This document shows positions 1 through 15,100 of a stretch of DNA of 64,000 nucleotides, piece by piece. Source of the stretch: Cliona cf. orientalis (Eukaryota; Porifera; Demospongiae; Clionaida; Clionaidae); the NCBI GenBank assembly GCA_963930775.1, contig OZ005694.1, forward strand, positions 4,829,054 to 4,893,053, written 5' to 3'. A model generated the notes under the pieces. That model ran no database searches. It was not told where the DNA came from and saw only the letters and a program-made list of their open reading frames with translations. Every line of letters starts with the position of its first letter. The stretch's first letter is position 1. Made by a program: the position numbers and the translations under genes.

Positions 1-37
1 TTTTTATCACACACATTCGTGCAGCTAGGGACAGAAT

Positions 38-101
38 ATGAACGCCACTACAATTTTTGCTAGTACAGAGCCAACTTCTGATGGAAGCAATCTGTCAACA
101 G
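38..101 (+). CDS. Exon 1: start codon and short polar N-terminus
   Basis: ATG at 38 opens 21 codons rich in Asn, Thr and Ser, with two N-x-S/T sites (N2 and N18), and ends in phase 1 at the donor ggtaact. An in-frame TAG at 26-28 lies upstream, so the frame cannot run further left unless an acceptor lies between 29 and 37; an acceptor-like gcag at 21-24 suggests a 5' UTR exon from 25. There is no cleavable signal peptide. Start choice is moderate because the window begins just upstream. Confidence 0.5.
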
Positions 102-3100
102 GTAACTACTATAACGTAACTGCCATGCCACAGTAACGGTAATAATAATATAGGACCTGTAGGCATATTATGTAGTGATGTATTATAGTGTGTGACACAT
201 TGTGTCATGCCAGCTATGAATTACAGTATACAACTTTTGTATGTGGTATGGATTCAACGATATTATTATAGGACCTGTAGGCATATGTAATGATGTAGTA
301 TAGTGTGTGACACATTGTGGCAATAATACAGTAACGTGTAACAATTTTGCCTATGCATTTTTCACTTTAGGTGACATCATCGGCATAGTTTTTGGATTGT
401 TTACAGCTTTTGGTACTATAATTGCTGTCGTGCCTTTTGTGATATGTTGTTGTCGAGGTAAGACACAAGAACTATTAATTTTAGCAGTTGATACACATGT
501 ATGATCCTGATAATCATTCAGGCTTGAGCAAGTCCCACACTAGTTAATTAATTAATTACTACTACGATGTATATATGTATATGTGTCCACAGGTTTGCTC
601 AATGTACATACGTATCCTTTGGCACATGTTAATTAAGCTCCCCCAAACAAAAACAAAGCACTGGCAACTAATGTGCAGCAAGAGTCAAAATCCCCAGTGA
701 AGGGCATGCAGGATTTCTTGTTATGGAAGATGTATTAGTGTAATATTATTGCTTGCGTAAGCACACCCATACTAGTGGGGGAGGGGGGGGGGAGGGTCTG
801 GCGCATCCCCCAGGATTCTTGACTACTTGCATACACACTCAGTACATAATATTTATCACACTTTCCTGTGAAGTTTGTAAAATTTGTGGACAAAGCCACC
901 TACTGCCATGGTATATGATTGACACTGAAGCTATATACATGTACATGTATCTGTGTAGCTCAATTATATAGTTTGCCAACTGTCCCAAAATATCCAGGAT
1001 CAGGGCTCGAAGTAACATTTGACAACCGGACAATTTCCGCTGAAATATTAAATTTGACAGTTCAAAAATTACTTTCTCCAGACATAGTGGCAGTACAAAC
1101 GATAGACTAAGTAAGCTAGTGGTGGCAGTTTACACAGGTGTGGTCACAGTTTGTATAGTAAACCTGTTTAGTGGTGATGTAGCTTCACCCAAACCACATA
1201 ATTACTGGCAGACTTGGGTAATCTTAGGCACTTAAAAATGCTTGTGAGTTCTGAATTTGTCTGCATGGATATTTTTAGTCTCTTGCTTAGATTTTGAGCA
1301 CTGTTATAGGTAAAATATTATGGAGAGCACTGTAAATGTTGGTAATCCTTTGTTTATCATCAGCAGGAAAGCATGAGTCTACAGGATAAAATTTGTATGT
1401 GTCTGGAAAAAGTTAGATTTATATTGGCTATTGAGAGCCCTGCAGGATGCTCCCGAACGTTGTCCTACATGTATGTCCCAGTATACTGTACATAGGACAA
1501 ATTGACAATGTATAGTGATCAGTAACACTCCATTTCATAACAGGATACTGTTTTACGTTTGTACGCTATCATTTTAGTACTGTTTGCAGCATTTATTTCA
1601 GGGGGACCAGGCTACGAATGGTACCTCACACACATGTGTAAGGGGTAAAGCAATCAATTTATCTATTTGTTGTCGTAATTGGCACGAAAATCACCAGATC
1701 TCGAGTTCTAGGTGTTTATGCATGCTATATGCACAACAAATCAGTGAAAAACTGGTTTCTACATGTTTCAAATTGCTGAAATGGCTTACTCGTGCTACAA
1801 ATCGTGCATTTCCTTTTTAGCATGACTATGGTTTATTGATCACACCCACCCCACTGGCATGTGCTGATGTAGCTGCGCATACTCAAGCTCAGTATAGGAA
1901 AGGGTCATCAAATTACATCAGCTCTGGAGTAGAGTGTTGCAATACTATATGCTACTGTAACAGTGGTTACAGAGCGTGCGGGGCATGTGGTCTAGAGAGC
2001 TCTAGTATTATTAACCCTTGGCGCATGCGCGAGGGTTACGGTAGTCGTTCTGTGTGTGTGTGTGTGTGTGTCTGTTTGTTTGTCTGTTTGTCTGTCTGTC
2101 TGTCTGTTACCACACTAACTGCTACATACCTCGTTTGCGAGTCCAAACTGCGGTGTCATTAGGTTCCTTATGGTGTTCTAAATGCATGTCTGATTTGTGT
2201 GGATTTTGCACAGAATGCTTTGTTCGTTAGTTTTGGCGTCATTTGCTGATTCTAAGCTTCTTGATTTCTCCGATCACAGCCAGCTAACTTTATGTATCAA
2301 TAGAATGCTAATTTAGGTGCCCTTTGACCTGCTCGCAAATTTTATGGTTCTAATTGAAAGTGCCTGCGAGATCTGTAATTATGTTTCAGCGGTATAAATC
2401 TGGTGCAGAGAGAGAATCAGTGTTTTTTTGGCTAATATCACTGGGACCACTATAACTATATGCCTGAACATTTCTGCTATTACCGTACTTAACCTAATAC
2501 TACGCATGGAAAAAAATAATTTCATTTTTGAAAAATGCGCGTTTTTCTGGTAAAGGTCGTCAATCGCTCCATATATAAACGTTATGAGAATTCGTAAATT
2601 ATTGTTTTAAATTGGATCATGCGTTGTATTCGATTAACTATGGTATTTTTTTCTTGAATTCACAAAATTGTAACTATGCTAGCACAAAAAGTAGATCTAT
2701 AGATTGCGTATTGTGCGCACGGGGTACCGTATACTCTGGTTAATAAGTACATCCGCTTATAGCGGTAAACGGAATGACAATATGCGCTTAATAAAAGATA
2801 TGCACTTATATAGCACATAACCACGCCCACAAACGTTTGGGCACATGATGGATGCGAAGCCCACTCGTGCTAGCGCTAGCTGGCTTGATCGATCGAGCGC
2901 TTTAGCGTTTACAGCTGCCGCTCAAGACGACGAGTGCTGGCGATCTGTCTGAAATTTCGTCTTCTTGCATGATATGGCCATCATTTCTCCAAAGATATCT
3001 GGACTCCACATACTTTCCAGCCGGTCAAGGTCAGGTTCATAGAACGCCACACCTATTAACCGCATGCGCTTAATAAACAATAGCTTATGACGAGAAAAGA

Positions 3101-6100
3101 GCATGCGCTTAATAAATAATGTACGCTTAATAGCGAGGTGCGCTTACTGATACCAGAGTTTACGGTATATGCTCTCCAGAGCTCTAGTTAGTAAAGTATA
3201 AATGATTATGCACCTATTAAGATGAAGTTTATTTTGAGTAGCTTCATTTATATCCATATTTCAATAATCTGCAGTTCACATTCCAAACAATATTTTGCAT
3301 AAAAGACATGTGGATCGTCGTGAGACACTGATTATAGAGGCAAGAACACTTGGAAAACTTGAATATAAGTGGAATAATGATTCACAATATGCAAAAAAAT
3401 CCTATACAATTCCGGATACTCCAAGTCAGACTGAAGTTGAGTACACTTGCAAGATCACACCAAGGAATTGTTTTCGTAAATGGAGGTCTAGAGAAGTAAA
3501 ATTTATTTGTCGACCTAATGGTAAGTGAAACAAAATGTTGCAATAATCTGTACTTTACTGCACAAAACTGTACCCTGCCATCAAATCAATTTTATATCAT
3601 ATCGTGTAGCAGAGTTAGGATGGAGAGTGCCACTCTCGGGTGAAAATCTACACTTGAATATCCTTACTGTCATGGATGGTTAGCATCCAAGCAAAATCTG
3701 TGCAGTACTTGTATCGATGGACAGATTTTACCTAAGCATACATGCAGTTGCATCAATAATATTATTGTCAATTGGCTCAATTGTACTTCGACCCTATTTC
3801 CCACTCATGGCCGTATGTTTACAAATTAAATAATTACCATAATATTTTCAATTTTGCTAAAAATATATATCCTGGAATGTAAGATGTAATAACAATAATA
3901 GCCTCCGTAGATGACGGCAAAGGTTTATGTAATAGAAAAGTGAACTTTGACATTAATTTTTTGGCCTGACGTACTAAAGCCACGCACTGCATGAATAGCA
4001 TAGCATGTGGATTCCATACCCTGGGTTTTCCCGTAGATAATCACTTATAATAGGGTGTTCATGTGGAGAGCATAGTTTATTGTTATAAGTCCATGTACAT
4101 TATATTGCCTGATCGGATTTGGGAAATTATTTATAGATGTATGATTTAACGACCAGTAGCCGTTAAAAATAAGGTGTCATTTCTGTTCCCGTCTAGACAG
4201 TGTTACACCGTTCATACTAGCGGTACCGTTTCCGTTTCGTACGTAGAACAGTAGAATGGAATAGTGGAATCTCAGTGCAGTTAAGGCATGTCTGATTATC
4301 ATTGGCGCGCGCCCGACTGCGAGCCAATTAGTGGTTTGTATTGTGACGTCACTATCATATCAGCCTTGAACAAGCCACGGCAAAAAGCCGCATAGCCGCA
4401 GTTTTGAGCTCACTTCATCGAACAAATGCCGTCCGGAATTGTAGCGCTCATGTTTTCGCAGTACTAACGATCGAAAACCAAAGCTTATGATCGATGTTGA
4501 CGATCTATCGGACGGATTGTCGATGGCTGCTTTCAGTTCGGAGCTACATGCGAAACATCGTACCGTGGACCCCCCAAAATCTAGTTTTTTTGCGACTAAA
4601 ATCGTAGCAGAGGGGTTTTTCGACAATCCGTCCGATGATATGTTAGATCATCATAGTAAGCCTCCGTTTGTGTAGCTAAGGTTCGGTAGAAGTGGCCGCT
4701 TAAATTCCGGATAGCTCAATTTAGCGTTTTAGAGGGCGTGGCTGAATGGCGCTGCCACGCCTAATTAGTTAATTGGTTGCGGTTAATAATTAAATATTCG
4801 GAAGGTGCTTGGATTGGTCTTTCATATGGTACCCTGATCAGCCTCTGATACTTTCACTAGGTGCTTAAAAAGAGTCCTTGAATGTGACTGAAAATTGTAG
4901 CTTCTTCAATTCCAGACAGTCCTTAAGTGCACTGAGATGGGGAATACTGGAATGATTAACAACCCTGGACATGAGGCTATCTATTACTGGAGAACTATCG
5001 ACATCTCTGAAAGTTGAAAGAGAGTTTTATAGCTGTGTGAAAAGAATGTATTGTTTTACTGTGCATATCTATAGTTATCTGATTGATTGCTCAGCAGTGG
5101 AGTACTTACCAAGCCCTGGCACACACGTCACCCAGGGAGCTAGTGTTCCTGATACGCTTATGTAATGTAATGGGTACCGTGACCAAGAAGTTTAATTGCC
5201 CGGGCCTTGGTCCCAGGCAGTGCCAGGGATATTGCGTTCAAAATAGGCTGAGCAACAAGTAGGCACCATACTACAATAGATATTCTGTCTGTGCTGGAAG
5301 CATGTTCTCTCTCTGTGGCTTTTGCCTCTCTGTCTTTCTCCAAGTCTACATCCCCGACCTATTCTTTTCTCTCACCTTTCTGATGCTCAAGCTGAGCTGC
5401 ATAGTGCACACGCTCGAGTAAGTACATGTGGTACAGGGTCATTAGTCATAGTTGCCCATTCCACTATTCCACTGTTCCACAATTTTACTATTCCACATTC
5501 CATTGAATCTAGACTCCCCATCACATCAGCCTCTGCTCATCCCGTTTTCATTCTTTTGTATGGGGAACAGCCGTTTTACTTTCATCTCGATGGTGCTTAA
5601 TAGAACAAAAACGTCACCATTTTATTGATTCCTACTATACCTATCTACCCAGGACTGCCACTTATAAAGTGCTATAATTTTTAAATCTCAAAGATTGCCA
5701 CGTGGCTTATCGCAATGAATACTTCTCTCACAATCCAATGTGGCATACTCGTAGAAAAGTGTTGATAACAATGTGTATTTTACAATGTACATGCACTCTC
5801 AATATTCAAAATAAATTGCATGTACATCGCTGCCCATAAGTAGTGGCAGCATTGATAATGAGATTTTGAGGGTTCAATTTTAGTTGTCCTTTCTTCCTCC
5901 ATACTCTATAGTTCCGTCAGCTCCTCCTAGTGATGTTCTTGTCATTACAAAAGATTCAAGGTCGGTGAGCCTCTCTTGGAATGCTCCTCCTGCAGCAGAT
6001 CACAATGGCGAACTTACTGGCTATACAATAAAGGTCAAAGATCAAAATGGGAATGAAGCTCGACCTCCCTTAACAACAGACAATACATGTACCTCTAAAG

Positions 6101-9100
6101 AGGTTGATGGCTTAAAGCCAAACACTGACTACATATTCCAAGTTAGTGCCATGACAGCTGCCGGTAGTGGAACTCCCACATCCAAAAAGGGACACACTGC
6201 TGAAGGAGGTAAGATAGCTTATTAAATTTCATTAATTTTTTCCGGTACACAGAACATAAATATTAAATTTTTTGCATATTATTGTTGTGTTATCAAAAAG
6301 TGGTGTGTACGTGTTTGGGATTCTTTCTCAGCTTCGAATTAGCGTAGGCTGCTAGTTAAAGACCCCATTAATTTACATGCACATGTATTTCCCTGGTTTG
6401 TAACTCCTGCCAGGAGTGACGTATGAAGCTGGCTCTTTAACTGAAGAAGAGATCTTCAGCTTAGCTAGAATCATATGGACTGGCTAGAGGTAGCCCCTGA
6501 TAAGCGAGCTATGTGCTCAACGAAATTGTTTTCAAAATATCAATTATCAGCACCTCATAAACTGTCTCTGGATGTCCCCTTGCTTCATATCTTCTCAGCA
6601 AACTACATATAGCTCACATGTTTTTTGAGCAATGCATTTAATTGTATCCGATATTGAGTGCCTAATACATGTATGTCTGATTTCGATTTTACTTGGCATA
6701 GGCCTTCTTCACCATATCTTAACTGGCTTGTTTCTTGCATGATTCCTTCCTGTTTACTTTCTTTTCCCCAAAAGAAGGCTGGTAGTACGCTGCAGGTCCA
6801 TGATACTCTTCAGTAAGATCCAGACACAATAATCCCTATTCCTGATCCTGTAATTTGTGTGAACTACAGTAACTATGTTGATAATTGGTACAGATAATAT
6901 AGGTAAGGTCAGTGAGTGGATTACAATGTCATAATACTTTAGTGATGACTAAAACCAAGCACATGATACACTGATATCTTCTTTTTTTTACCAACTAGTT
7001 TCTAGCCTGTGTAGATGATATGTATATGCCAAGCATACCTTGGCTCCCCAGTACTTTGATTTCCAGCAGGTTCAATGAAATATTGTACATGTGGAAATTT
7101 AGCTCTGTTTATGCAAATATGTGGTGCCACCCATTAAGTCAATGGCCACCATAAAGGTTGAGTGAGAGTGCACGAAATATTTTTGTGTGCAGCTACTACA
7201 TATCTAACCGCAGGAGCTCCATATCATGAATGCTCTCCATGTAGGTAGCTACTTGCCTGATTTGTTAGAGCTATAGCTCAAGGTGAGTCAATGTTCAATA
7301 CTTCGACAATTCTAGCTCTCTCATTTAAGCTCCCCGTGCATACAATCCACATATTGACACCTCAATTATTGGATATGGCAACAGCAGTGCGAGCCGAGCC
7401 AGGAAAGTATAGTGATAGACATCAAAGTGTATAGAGCACTAATACACAAAGAAATAATAAGCCTAACAGTAACTAGGATGGACTGTGAGTATTGCACTTT
7501 CAATTTTGGCTGTGCTAGCCAACATAGCCACGCTTGGAAAAAAATTAAACCTCTCCAAAAAACCTCGTTTATTAAGGAAAAATAAGAGAGGAAAAAACCG
7601 GAAAAGTAAAACATCCCAGGCTAAAAATTCAATAGTAACAGCGGCAAAACTATAAGCAGTCACTCCTGTGACAGTCCATGTATACATACAGAGCTTGTAA
7701 ATGGTCACTGATCTCTTGTGCATCACTACAGATAGTCTCTCCAGGAATGTTGATGCTTCACGTCCATGTCTTCTGCATTTCACCCAAGAACAATGTGAAT
7801 TAAATGCCACCCCCATAAACGAATAAATAATAATATTATTGTTATTATTGTTACCTTTGAAAAGTTTGCTGGGCAACAATGGAACTGTTGAGAGAGTGGC
7901 TATTTCCAGCCCTGCAGACCCATTTTATGCCAACACTCTGGCTCTGCCAGCCTAAACTGGATTCAATGAGCCCTTACTTGTCTCCAAGAATGCAAGTACA
8001 AGTGCTAGCTAGCTGCCAGGCGCCACCTCTCACTGTGTACGCATGCGCACTATATACATGCAGCTATAGTGCAACAATAAGAGCTTATTTTCTGTCTAAT
8101 TCGCTACACTCAAACGTCAGAAAATATACCTCTCATTTAAGTCCCCCGTGCATGCAATATACATATTGATACCTCAAATATTGGGTATGGCAATAGCAGT
8201 GCGAGAATCAAAGAAAGTGGCTGGAGGTAGTTTAACTTATAGGCCTAACTTCTTAGAGATAGATAGTCTTTCTTCATTCCTATCCTGAACATAGCCATCT
8301 TTGGTGGACTCCCTTCGCCACCGTCCAATGTCTATCTGGCACACCTGCATTAGCAGCAGCAGATGCACCACCAGAGCGAAGATTGTGTAGGCTGAATTGC
8401 TTTTGATCCAGCCCTATAGACTCCAACATCGTGAGAACAAGCTCCCGCGCACGGGTATAAGCGGAGTCGCATAGCTTTTTGTTATAATGAGGCATCTAAA
8501 ATTTTAATAGATAATAATTGTCCAATAAGTTTGCAACGGATGTATTCGCCAGGCACATATAGCGCTCAAGCATTGCTACTGGACAATAATCGGTGCCTGT
8601 ACGAGCAATGACAACTATGGCTCCATCTCGGTATTGGTCAGTTTTGCTGCTCTCGACAAAAATTTCCTGATGGTCCTCAAAAAACTGCAAAACACACTCT
8701 TTAATCTTAGCAAGCTCACTGTACCGAAAACATCCAACAAATCCCAATAAGCAGATCGTCAGTGTGCAAATATTTGCCAGTGTTGCTTGCTCAGTTGCAT
8801 ATTTATCAACCAGGGATCTTAATAATATTTATTTCAGGGGCGATGGGTTCTTTCTTATTCACCCTGTGGGCGAGCAGACACTTTGCCCCTTCCAGCACTT
8901 GCTTTACCATGGGATGCTCAGTTGGGTCTTCTACACAAGCCAGATTGTGTAGCCCTTTTAATTCTGGGTCAGTAATGCTTTCCAGTTCAGGCCAAATACC
9001 ATACCTAAAAACGTCTGTAAAGGGAGGGTAGTTTGGGTGGGTGGGGTTAATGGAGCAATGAATTATCAGTTATTAAGGATGCATTCCAATCATTTATGCA

Positions 9101-12100
9101 TGCCGTAACTTTACCATCAGGGCCCCATGCCATTACACAGCAAGCATCCGGATCACCCAGATCCTACAGACCGTAACTTCAAGCCTGAATACGGCCGAGT
9201 ACAATACAATACCTATCCAAAGTTAAATTTATTGACTAGCTACAGAAATAGTCCATCAGTTTACTCCTCTAATGCTTGTAATCAGTAGTTATATAAACCT
9301 AGTCAAGTGGCCAAACCAAGCTACAGCCTGAGCAGTAGCCAGCACCAAAAAAGTCTATTGTACAGAAACCATGCCTGACACTTCTAGGAGGGGCTGAAAA
9401 ATCGAACCAAACGAACATAAATGCAGAGTCTACTGTCAATGCATCTCCTCGTGAGCGTAAAGATAGTCAACATTGACTGGGTATTAAGTCTAAATGTAAT
9501 GCATCGACACACTGCCAGCTTCGAGAGACCACTAGAAAACCAGAATAAAGTAAGGCATCAGTACACATACACGAGAGTAATATCTACAACAAGTAGGCTA
9601 TGGTCTGGGTGCCAGGGCTACATTGTGATATAATTTATAGTATATGTAGAAATTTTTGCAAGGAGAAAAGTTTTTGCCAATTTTGCCACCTGCTATCTTT
9701 GGCGAAATTTTATCATGCTAATTTGTTGTCCTTGTGTTTAAGATTGTGTAGAGGATACGGTGACCTTTGCCGCATTGGCGAACATTTTTCCGCAAACTTT
9801 TTCTGCAGTTTTAAGGTAGCTGGCTTGTGCTTGGAAAAATTTTATCCAGTGAAACTTTCACATGTACAGTGGATGCCCTAAATTAAGTCCTAGTTGCCCT
9901 GGGTACAACTGAGTCTATATAGTTGACAATATATATTCTGTACAAGGAATGAACCAGTCTAGAGGGAGGCCTTTAACAATAGTCTTGAAAGTTGATAAGC
10001 AAGCATCGCGTATAACTTTGTTCAAAAGTTTGGTGACATTTGCTGACCACCACTGGCTTCTTTCTTCTTGAAGAGCTCTCGATCTGTGAAAGAGACGGCA
10101 ACAACTTCATTTCAAGAAGTTTAGTGTGTAGATTTAGCGATAGTTCTCATTACTCAACTGACTCATCAATGGTCACAGTAGGCTATCAACTACACTTCCT
10201 GGTTTTACTTTCTTTGTGTGCACTATAATATATCTGCTGATCTGGTATGCACTTGGTACTACTATGTATAACTATGTGTAAATGGTATTAGTGCATTCTT
10301 GTGGTTACTAGTACTCTCTACTATTATTTTTCAGCCTTTAGAGTATGATAGTACTTACATAGCGTTGAGGGTTTGGCACCAATGGTGTTCATTGTTATTT
10401 GATTGATCATATTAATGCTTACAATGTATACATTACTCATCTCTTCTCCCTCCATTCTGTAGTTCCGTCAGCTCCTCCTAGTAACCTTCATGTTACTGAT
10501 CATGACTCACGCTCGGTGCATCTCTCTTGGAATCCTCCTCCTGCAGAACAACACAATGGCCAACTTACTGGCTATACAATCGAGGTCAAATATCAAAATT
10601 GTGGTGAATCTCGACCTTCCTTAACAACAGATAATACATGTACCTCTACAAATGTTGATAGCTTAAAGCCAAACACTGACTACATATTCGAAGTGAGTGC
10701 CATGACGGCTGCCGGTAGTGGAGCTTCCACGTCCACAACACATCGCACTACTGAAGAAGGTAAGATGGCTCATTATGATTATGAATCAATGTTGAGAAAG
10801 CTGTGTATGGGACCAGCAATGCACATGTTTAGCAGCTTCGTCCTCAGGCCACTTCCATGAATTCAATGTTATAATATTATACACGTAGAAAATGGAGTGG
10901 TCTAGGGACGAGTACCTCAGCTTGATTGTATTAATATCAATAAACCTTTCTTCCCCCTCTTAGTTAGCAAAATTGAGTTTGCCTCCCCTTACATTGGTAG
11001 ATGGAAACCCATATGTGAACCTCCAAACTAAGTGTAATGCGTTTGACATCAAGGTTTATAGACCCCTTGACAATGTGTACTATAGGCTCTTGATCCTTTG
11101 CTTGCTAGTATTACTTTTTTTATCTATCATCTATAGCCAAAGATTTGATTTACTGTCCCAAAGAAGTTTGCATCATGTTCAATTTCCTCGTACTTCCGTG
11201 GACTATACAGCGATATTAGGTGTGCCCATACTTCCCTTATCAAAAATGGGTGTGCCTTATATTATGGTAACACAATTCCTTTAAATTTCACTTTTCATTC
11301 AATTCAAGAGCTTGTGGAGACAGTTTGAATTCATAAACAAAGTTGTTAATTATGCTAACTGGAAATTTTGTTCCAAATTTCTCAGGTTGTCTAAGGACTG
11401 GGACACCCATTCAGACTCATGATTTTAGCTGTATCTTTGCTAGTTTAGTGTCTAGAAGATAATATGATATGGACAAGAAAGTTGCACCGTAATATAGACC
11501 AACCATTATTTTCTCTAACCGCAAACTAATTTATAGCCACGCCCACTAATTAGTCGCCTCCTGGTGACGTCATGAGTAATGGCTATTCTGAAGATAAAAT
11601 CGCCAAAGGCGGCGGTGAAGATCAGCCTGGACGACTATTTCTCCAGGCCTTAAATAATATTCATATGCCTAACTAATAAATATCACGGGGCAAGTCGATC
11701 TATCGTACTACTAAGCTAGAATACCACGAAGTGTGATAAATGTACCGATCATGGAGGGCTATTTACCTGAATATCTCCCGTCCCGTTGAACAGCTCTTCT
11801 TGCCCCTGGGTAGTATGGCTTAAAATCGACGTTATTCGCTTTGTGCAATGGAGGTATCTTCGTAGCTAAGCGTCTTCATCGCCACCTCAGCGACCCTCAG
11901 CCTTTGTACTGCTACTATATGGCCATGATTGTGATCATGTGACTAAATGTAGTGCTATGTATATCGCGCACGTGATCCCGCTCGCGCGTGCGCATACCCA
12001 GTCCTTAGACTACCTGAGTTACCACAAGTTTCCAGTGAAAACAGAAAATCATTGGCTCTAATTTTTACAGTGTATGCCATCTTTAATGTCACCTTTCAGC

Positions 12101-15100
12101 TCCTTCTGCTGCTCCTCGTGATTTCACTATCAAGCTGACACTCCAAGATCACTCCAGAAGTGCGCACCTCTCCTGGATTTCTCTTCCAGCTGAAGATTGT
12201 AACGGAGACATCATTGGCTACGAAGTTGTTGAGGAAGGACCATACTCGACTCAAACCCATTTAGTGAAAACCAGTACCTCTTTAGAGATTCCTAACTTGA
12301 CATTCATGGACTACAAATTTAAAATCTGTGCAATGACAAGTGCTGGTAGGGGACCTTTTTCTGAAGAAATCGTGGAGTGTAAGATTCCTAATAGCATTGT
12401 ATGTAAGAACTATTATACTTTCTCCCTTACTACACCGTACTTCAGGATTGTAATCCATAATTCATAATTTTCACTCTGCAAGTGCAAACACTGGTGTGCC
12501 TGCAGAACCATCAGATTCGCTGTCCATTTGATTAGATCACAAGCATGCAATTGAATATGCATTCAATAATGCATTTACACATATCGTAGCATCCTCAATG
12601 AAAAAGCATCTAGTTGTTTTGACCTACCACATAAAAACTAGCTACAGTACTTTGTGGATGACCCACTGCAGAAATAAACATGTATCATGATTCATGAACA
12701 TGTAGCTTAGGTATAATGCAATTAAAACATGCACATTTCTGATTAAGATTCTCAATCGTTCCATATTATATACACGTTATGAATGCTAATTTCTTACATT
12801 AAATTGGATCATTAAATTTTTGTTGTACCGTAGATCGGGATATTTTCGCTGGTAGAATATTTCGCGTAGTCTAAATTTCGTCACGAGACTTTAGCGACTA
12901 AAATAGTTATAGGTCGACGTACATTACACAAAATATTTTGCGTTTAGTTTTATCAGAAAAGGTTGTTGATGAAAATTTTTTAACAGTGAAAATTTTGTGA
13001 TCCACGGTATTCGATTAACTACGGTATACAGTGAAAATAATAATAGTACTGTAGAATCCTGCAATTACGCACTAATTAAGGTATCAAATTCGCATGTTTT
13101 GAGAGGCCTGCTTAGCAGGCCACCGAGCCTCGAGCGAAACGAGAGGCAAGGTCTGTTCTTTGTCATGCCTATCGATAGTCTGGTAGTAGATTCGACATTT
13201 GAGCAGAGCGAAAACATTGCCATTGCAGTGGTGAGTTCGAGTAGCTGCTTGACCTGCATCGATGGGGGGATCTGAGCATGAATGTACTTGATATTGCCCT
13301 ACAGTTTTAACGCTGCAACCATAAGCATGATGGTGTGCTTAGCCGGGTGTCATGCTACATACACTTCACCCTTCTCCGGCTAGGGGAGCTGCTACCAGCA
13401 TCGCAGACAGCCCTCCACCCAGCGAAGAGCCAAGCATGGGGGAGATATGGCAGTAGATAACCATGTGGATCCAACAATGGTCCAGGTTCACCCAAAAGTG
13501 TCAAAATGTGACCAATACGGCTCTGGGTCGGACGTAGTGTTAGGCCGAATAAAGAACTCACTTTGCCCAGTGTCCGCCCTGATGCAGTACATCATCCTTA
13601 GAGGAAGCCAGACAGGCCCCTTCTTCATAGACTCCTCCCAAGCAGTCATCACCAAGACTCGGTTGGCCACCATATCAGCCTCCCTCACTAGCACCTGCAA
13701 TCCTAAGAGTTAGGAACTTCATCTGAACATATTAGAACTCATTGTACATTATCTGTAGCACAGTGGTATATATCTCCCACCCTCCCCGTTATTTTGCTAT
13801 TATAATCTCCCCCCTCCACCCCTCTAAGCAAACAGGCACACTTCACTACCCACACTTCTACCACGAATAGAGACCCTCGAGGTAACCCACCAACACTGAT
13901 AGGTATGCATACTACTACTACCTGCCTGCGTGTATACCGTACTCGCTCTAATTATCCGAACGGCCAAAAATAATTATTAATATCGCCGTTCAGTGTTAAA
14001 TAGAAAGTAAATAAATTCGGGCAATGGTTTGTTCGAGTGTAAATAGAACAGATCTGGTGCAAATGGAGAAAACACTATTATAGTGATGAAGAAACAGCAG
14101 TCGATGTCCAACTATAGGTTTATCGTTGTCAGCTCTAGAGTTCTGAGTATCGCTGTGCTCTCAGGAGTGATCGCAAAGTGATCATCATCTGTGTCTGTGT
14201 TATTTTCCGCTCTTATATGTTGTCCAAGATGTGGTAGCCACACTCTTCGATGAACGTGGAGGAGTTGTCTCGAGCTCCTGCCATGCCATACCGCGTGGCC
14301 GTTCAGTTGATTTAGAGCGGATGAGAAAACTTGAAATTTAAGATGTTCGACGAATTAGGAAGGAAATAAATTACTTAAACTTGCCGTTCGGGCTATTAGA
14401 ATGTTCGAATAATTAGAGCGAGTACGGTACATGAAGTTCACCTAGTTTTGGGGAAAAATTAGGGAGGCACTCTCGCACGCTGCACAGGCCGTGAGAAGGT
14501 GCCTCTCCACCTTTGGGCTGGCATTCGGCTCCCAGACTAGGGCCCCTCATTCGTACTTCCCCCAAAATCGCACCGGTCACGTGACATAGTCACGCCTTGC
14601 TCCCAGAAACAAGCCCAAGCTTCTCGACACAAAGGGGCATAAGGTGGAGCAGCATGTACGTGACCTGAGGTCACCAGCCTGGCTCCCGCCAAACTAGTCA
14701 GTAGTTACCGGAAGCAACCAGAGTTAAACGTAGTTAAACGTAGTTATTGGCGGGAGCCAGCAGCCGGCTGCACCCAGGGTGGCGCCGCAGCGCAAGGCAA
14801 CTGCATTGGCTGCGCATGCACATATTGGCATGCAGAAAATTACTATGACAACCATCGAGCAATTCTAACGCAGGAACAAAGTGTTTTTTAGCAGCTTTCA
14901 TGTTCATCCCATCTCAATCTTCTAGCCGTCAGTGTAGTACTGTGGTACTATGACAGAGCTGACCAACAGCCCAGTGGACATGCCCCCCTTCATCCCCGCA
15001 CAGTTAGCCTGGCTCCAGGGAACTTTCGCCGCTAATGGAGCACCAGCATCTGGGGCTGGAGCTGGAGCTGGCTCAACTCCCATCACCCAAGCCAGAGCAC

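Noticed and set aside
7463..7879. 138-codon minus-strand frame
   Set aside because: It lies inside a direct-repeat-bounded segment related to 25380-25970, begins with a poly-Asn run from a microsatellite and shows no domain.
10973..11284. 103-codon frame with a hydrophobic segment between FN3 exons 2 and 3, which could have been a second membrane exon
   Set aside because: The phase-1 frame from the nearby acceptor stops after about 21 codons, the hydrophobic frame has no fitting acceptor or donor, and nothing else in it looks like protein.
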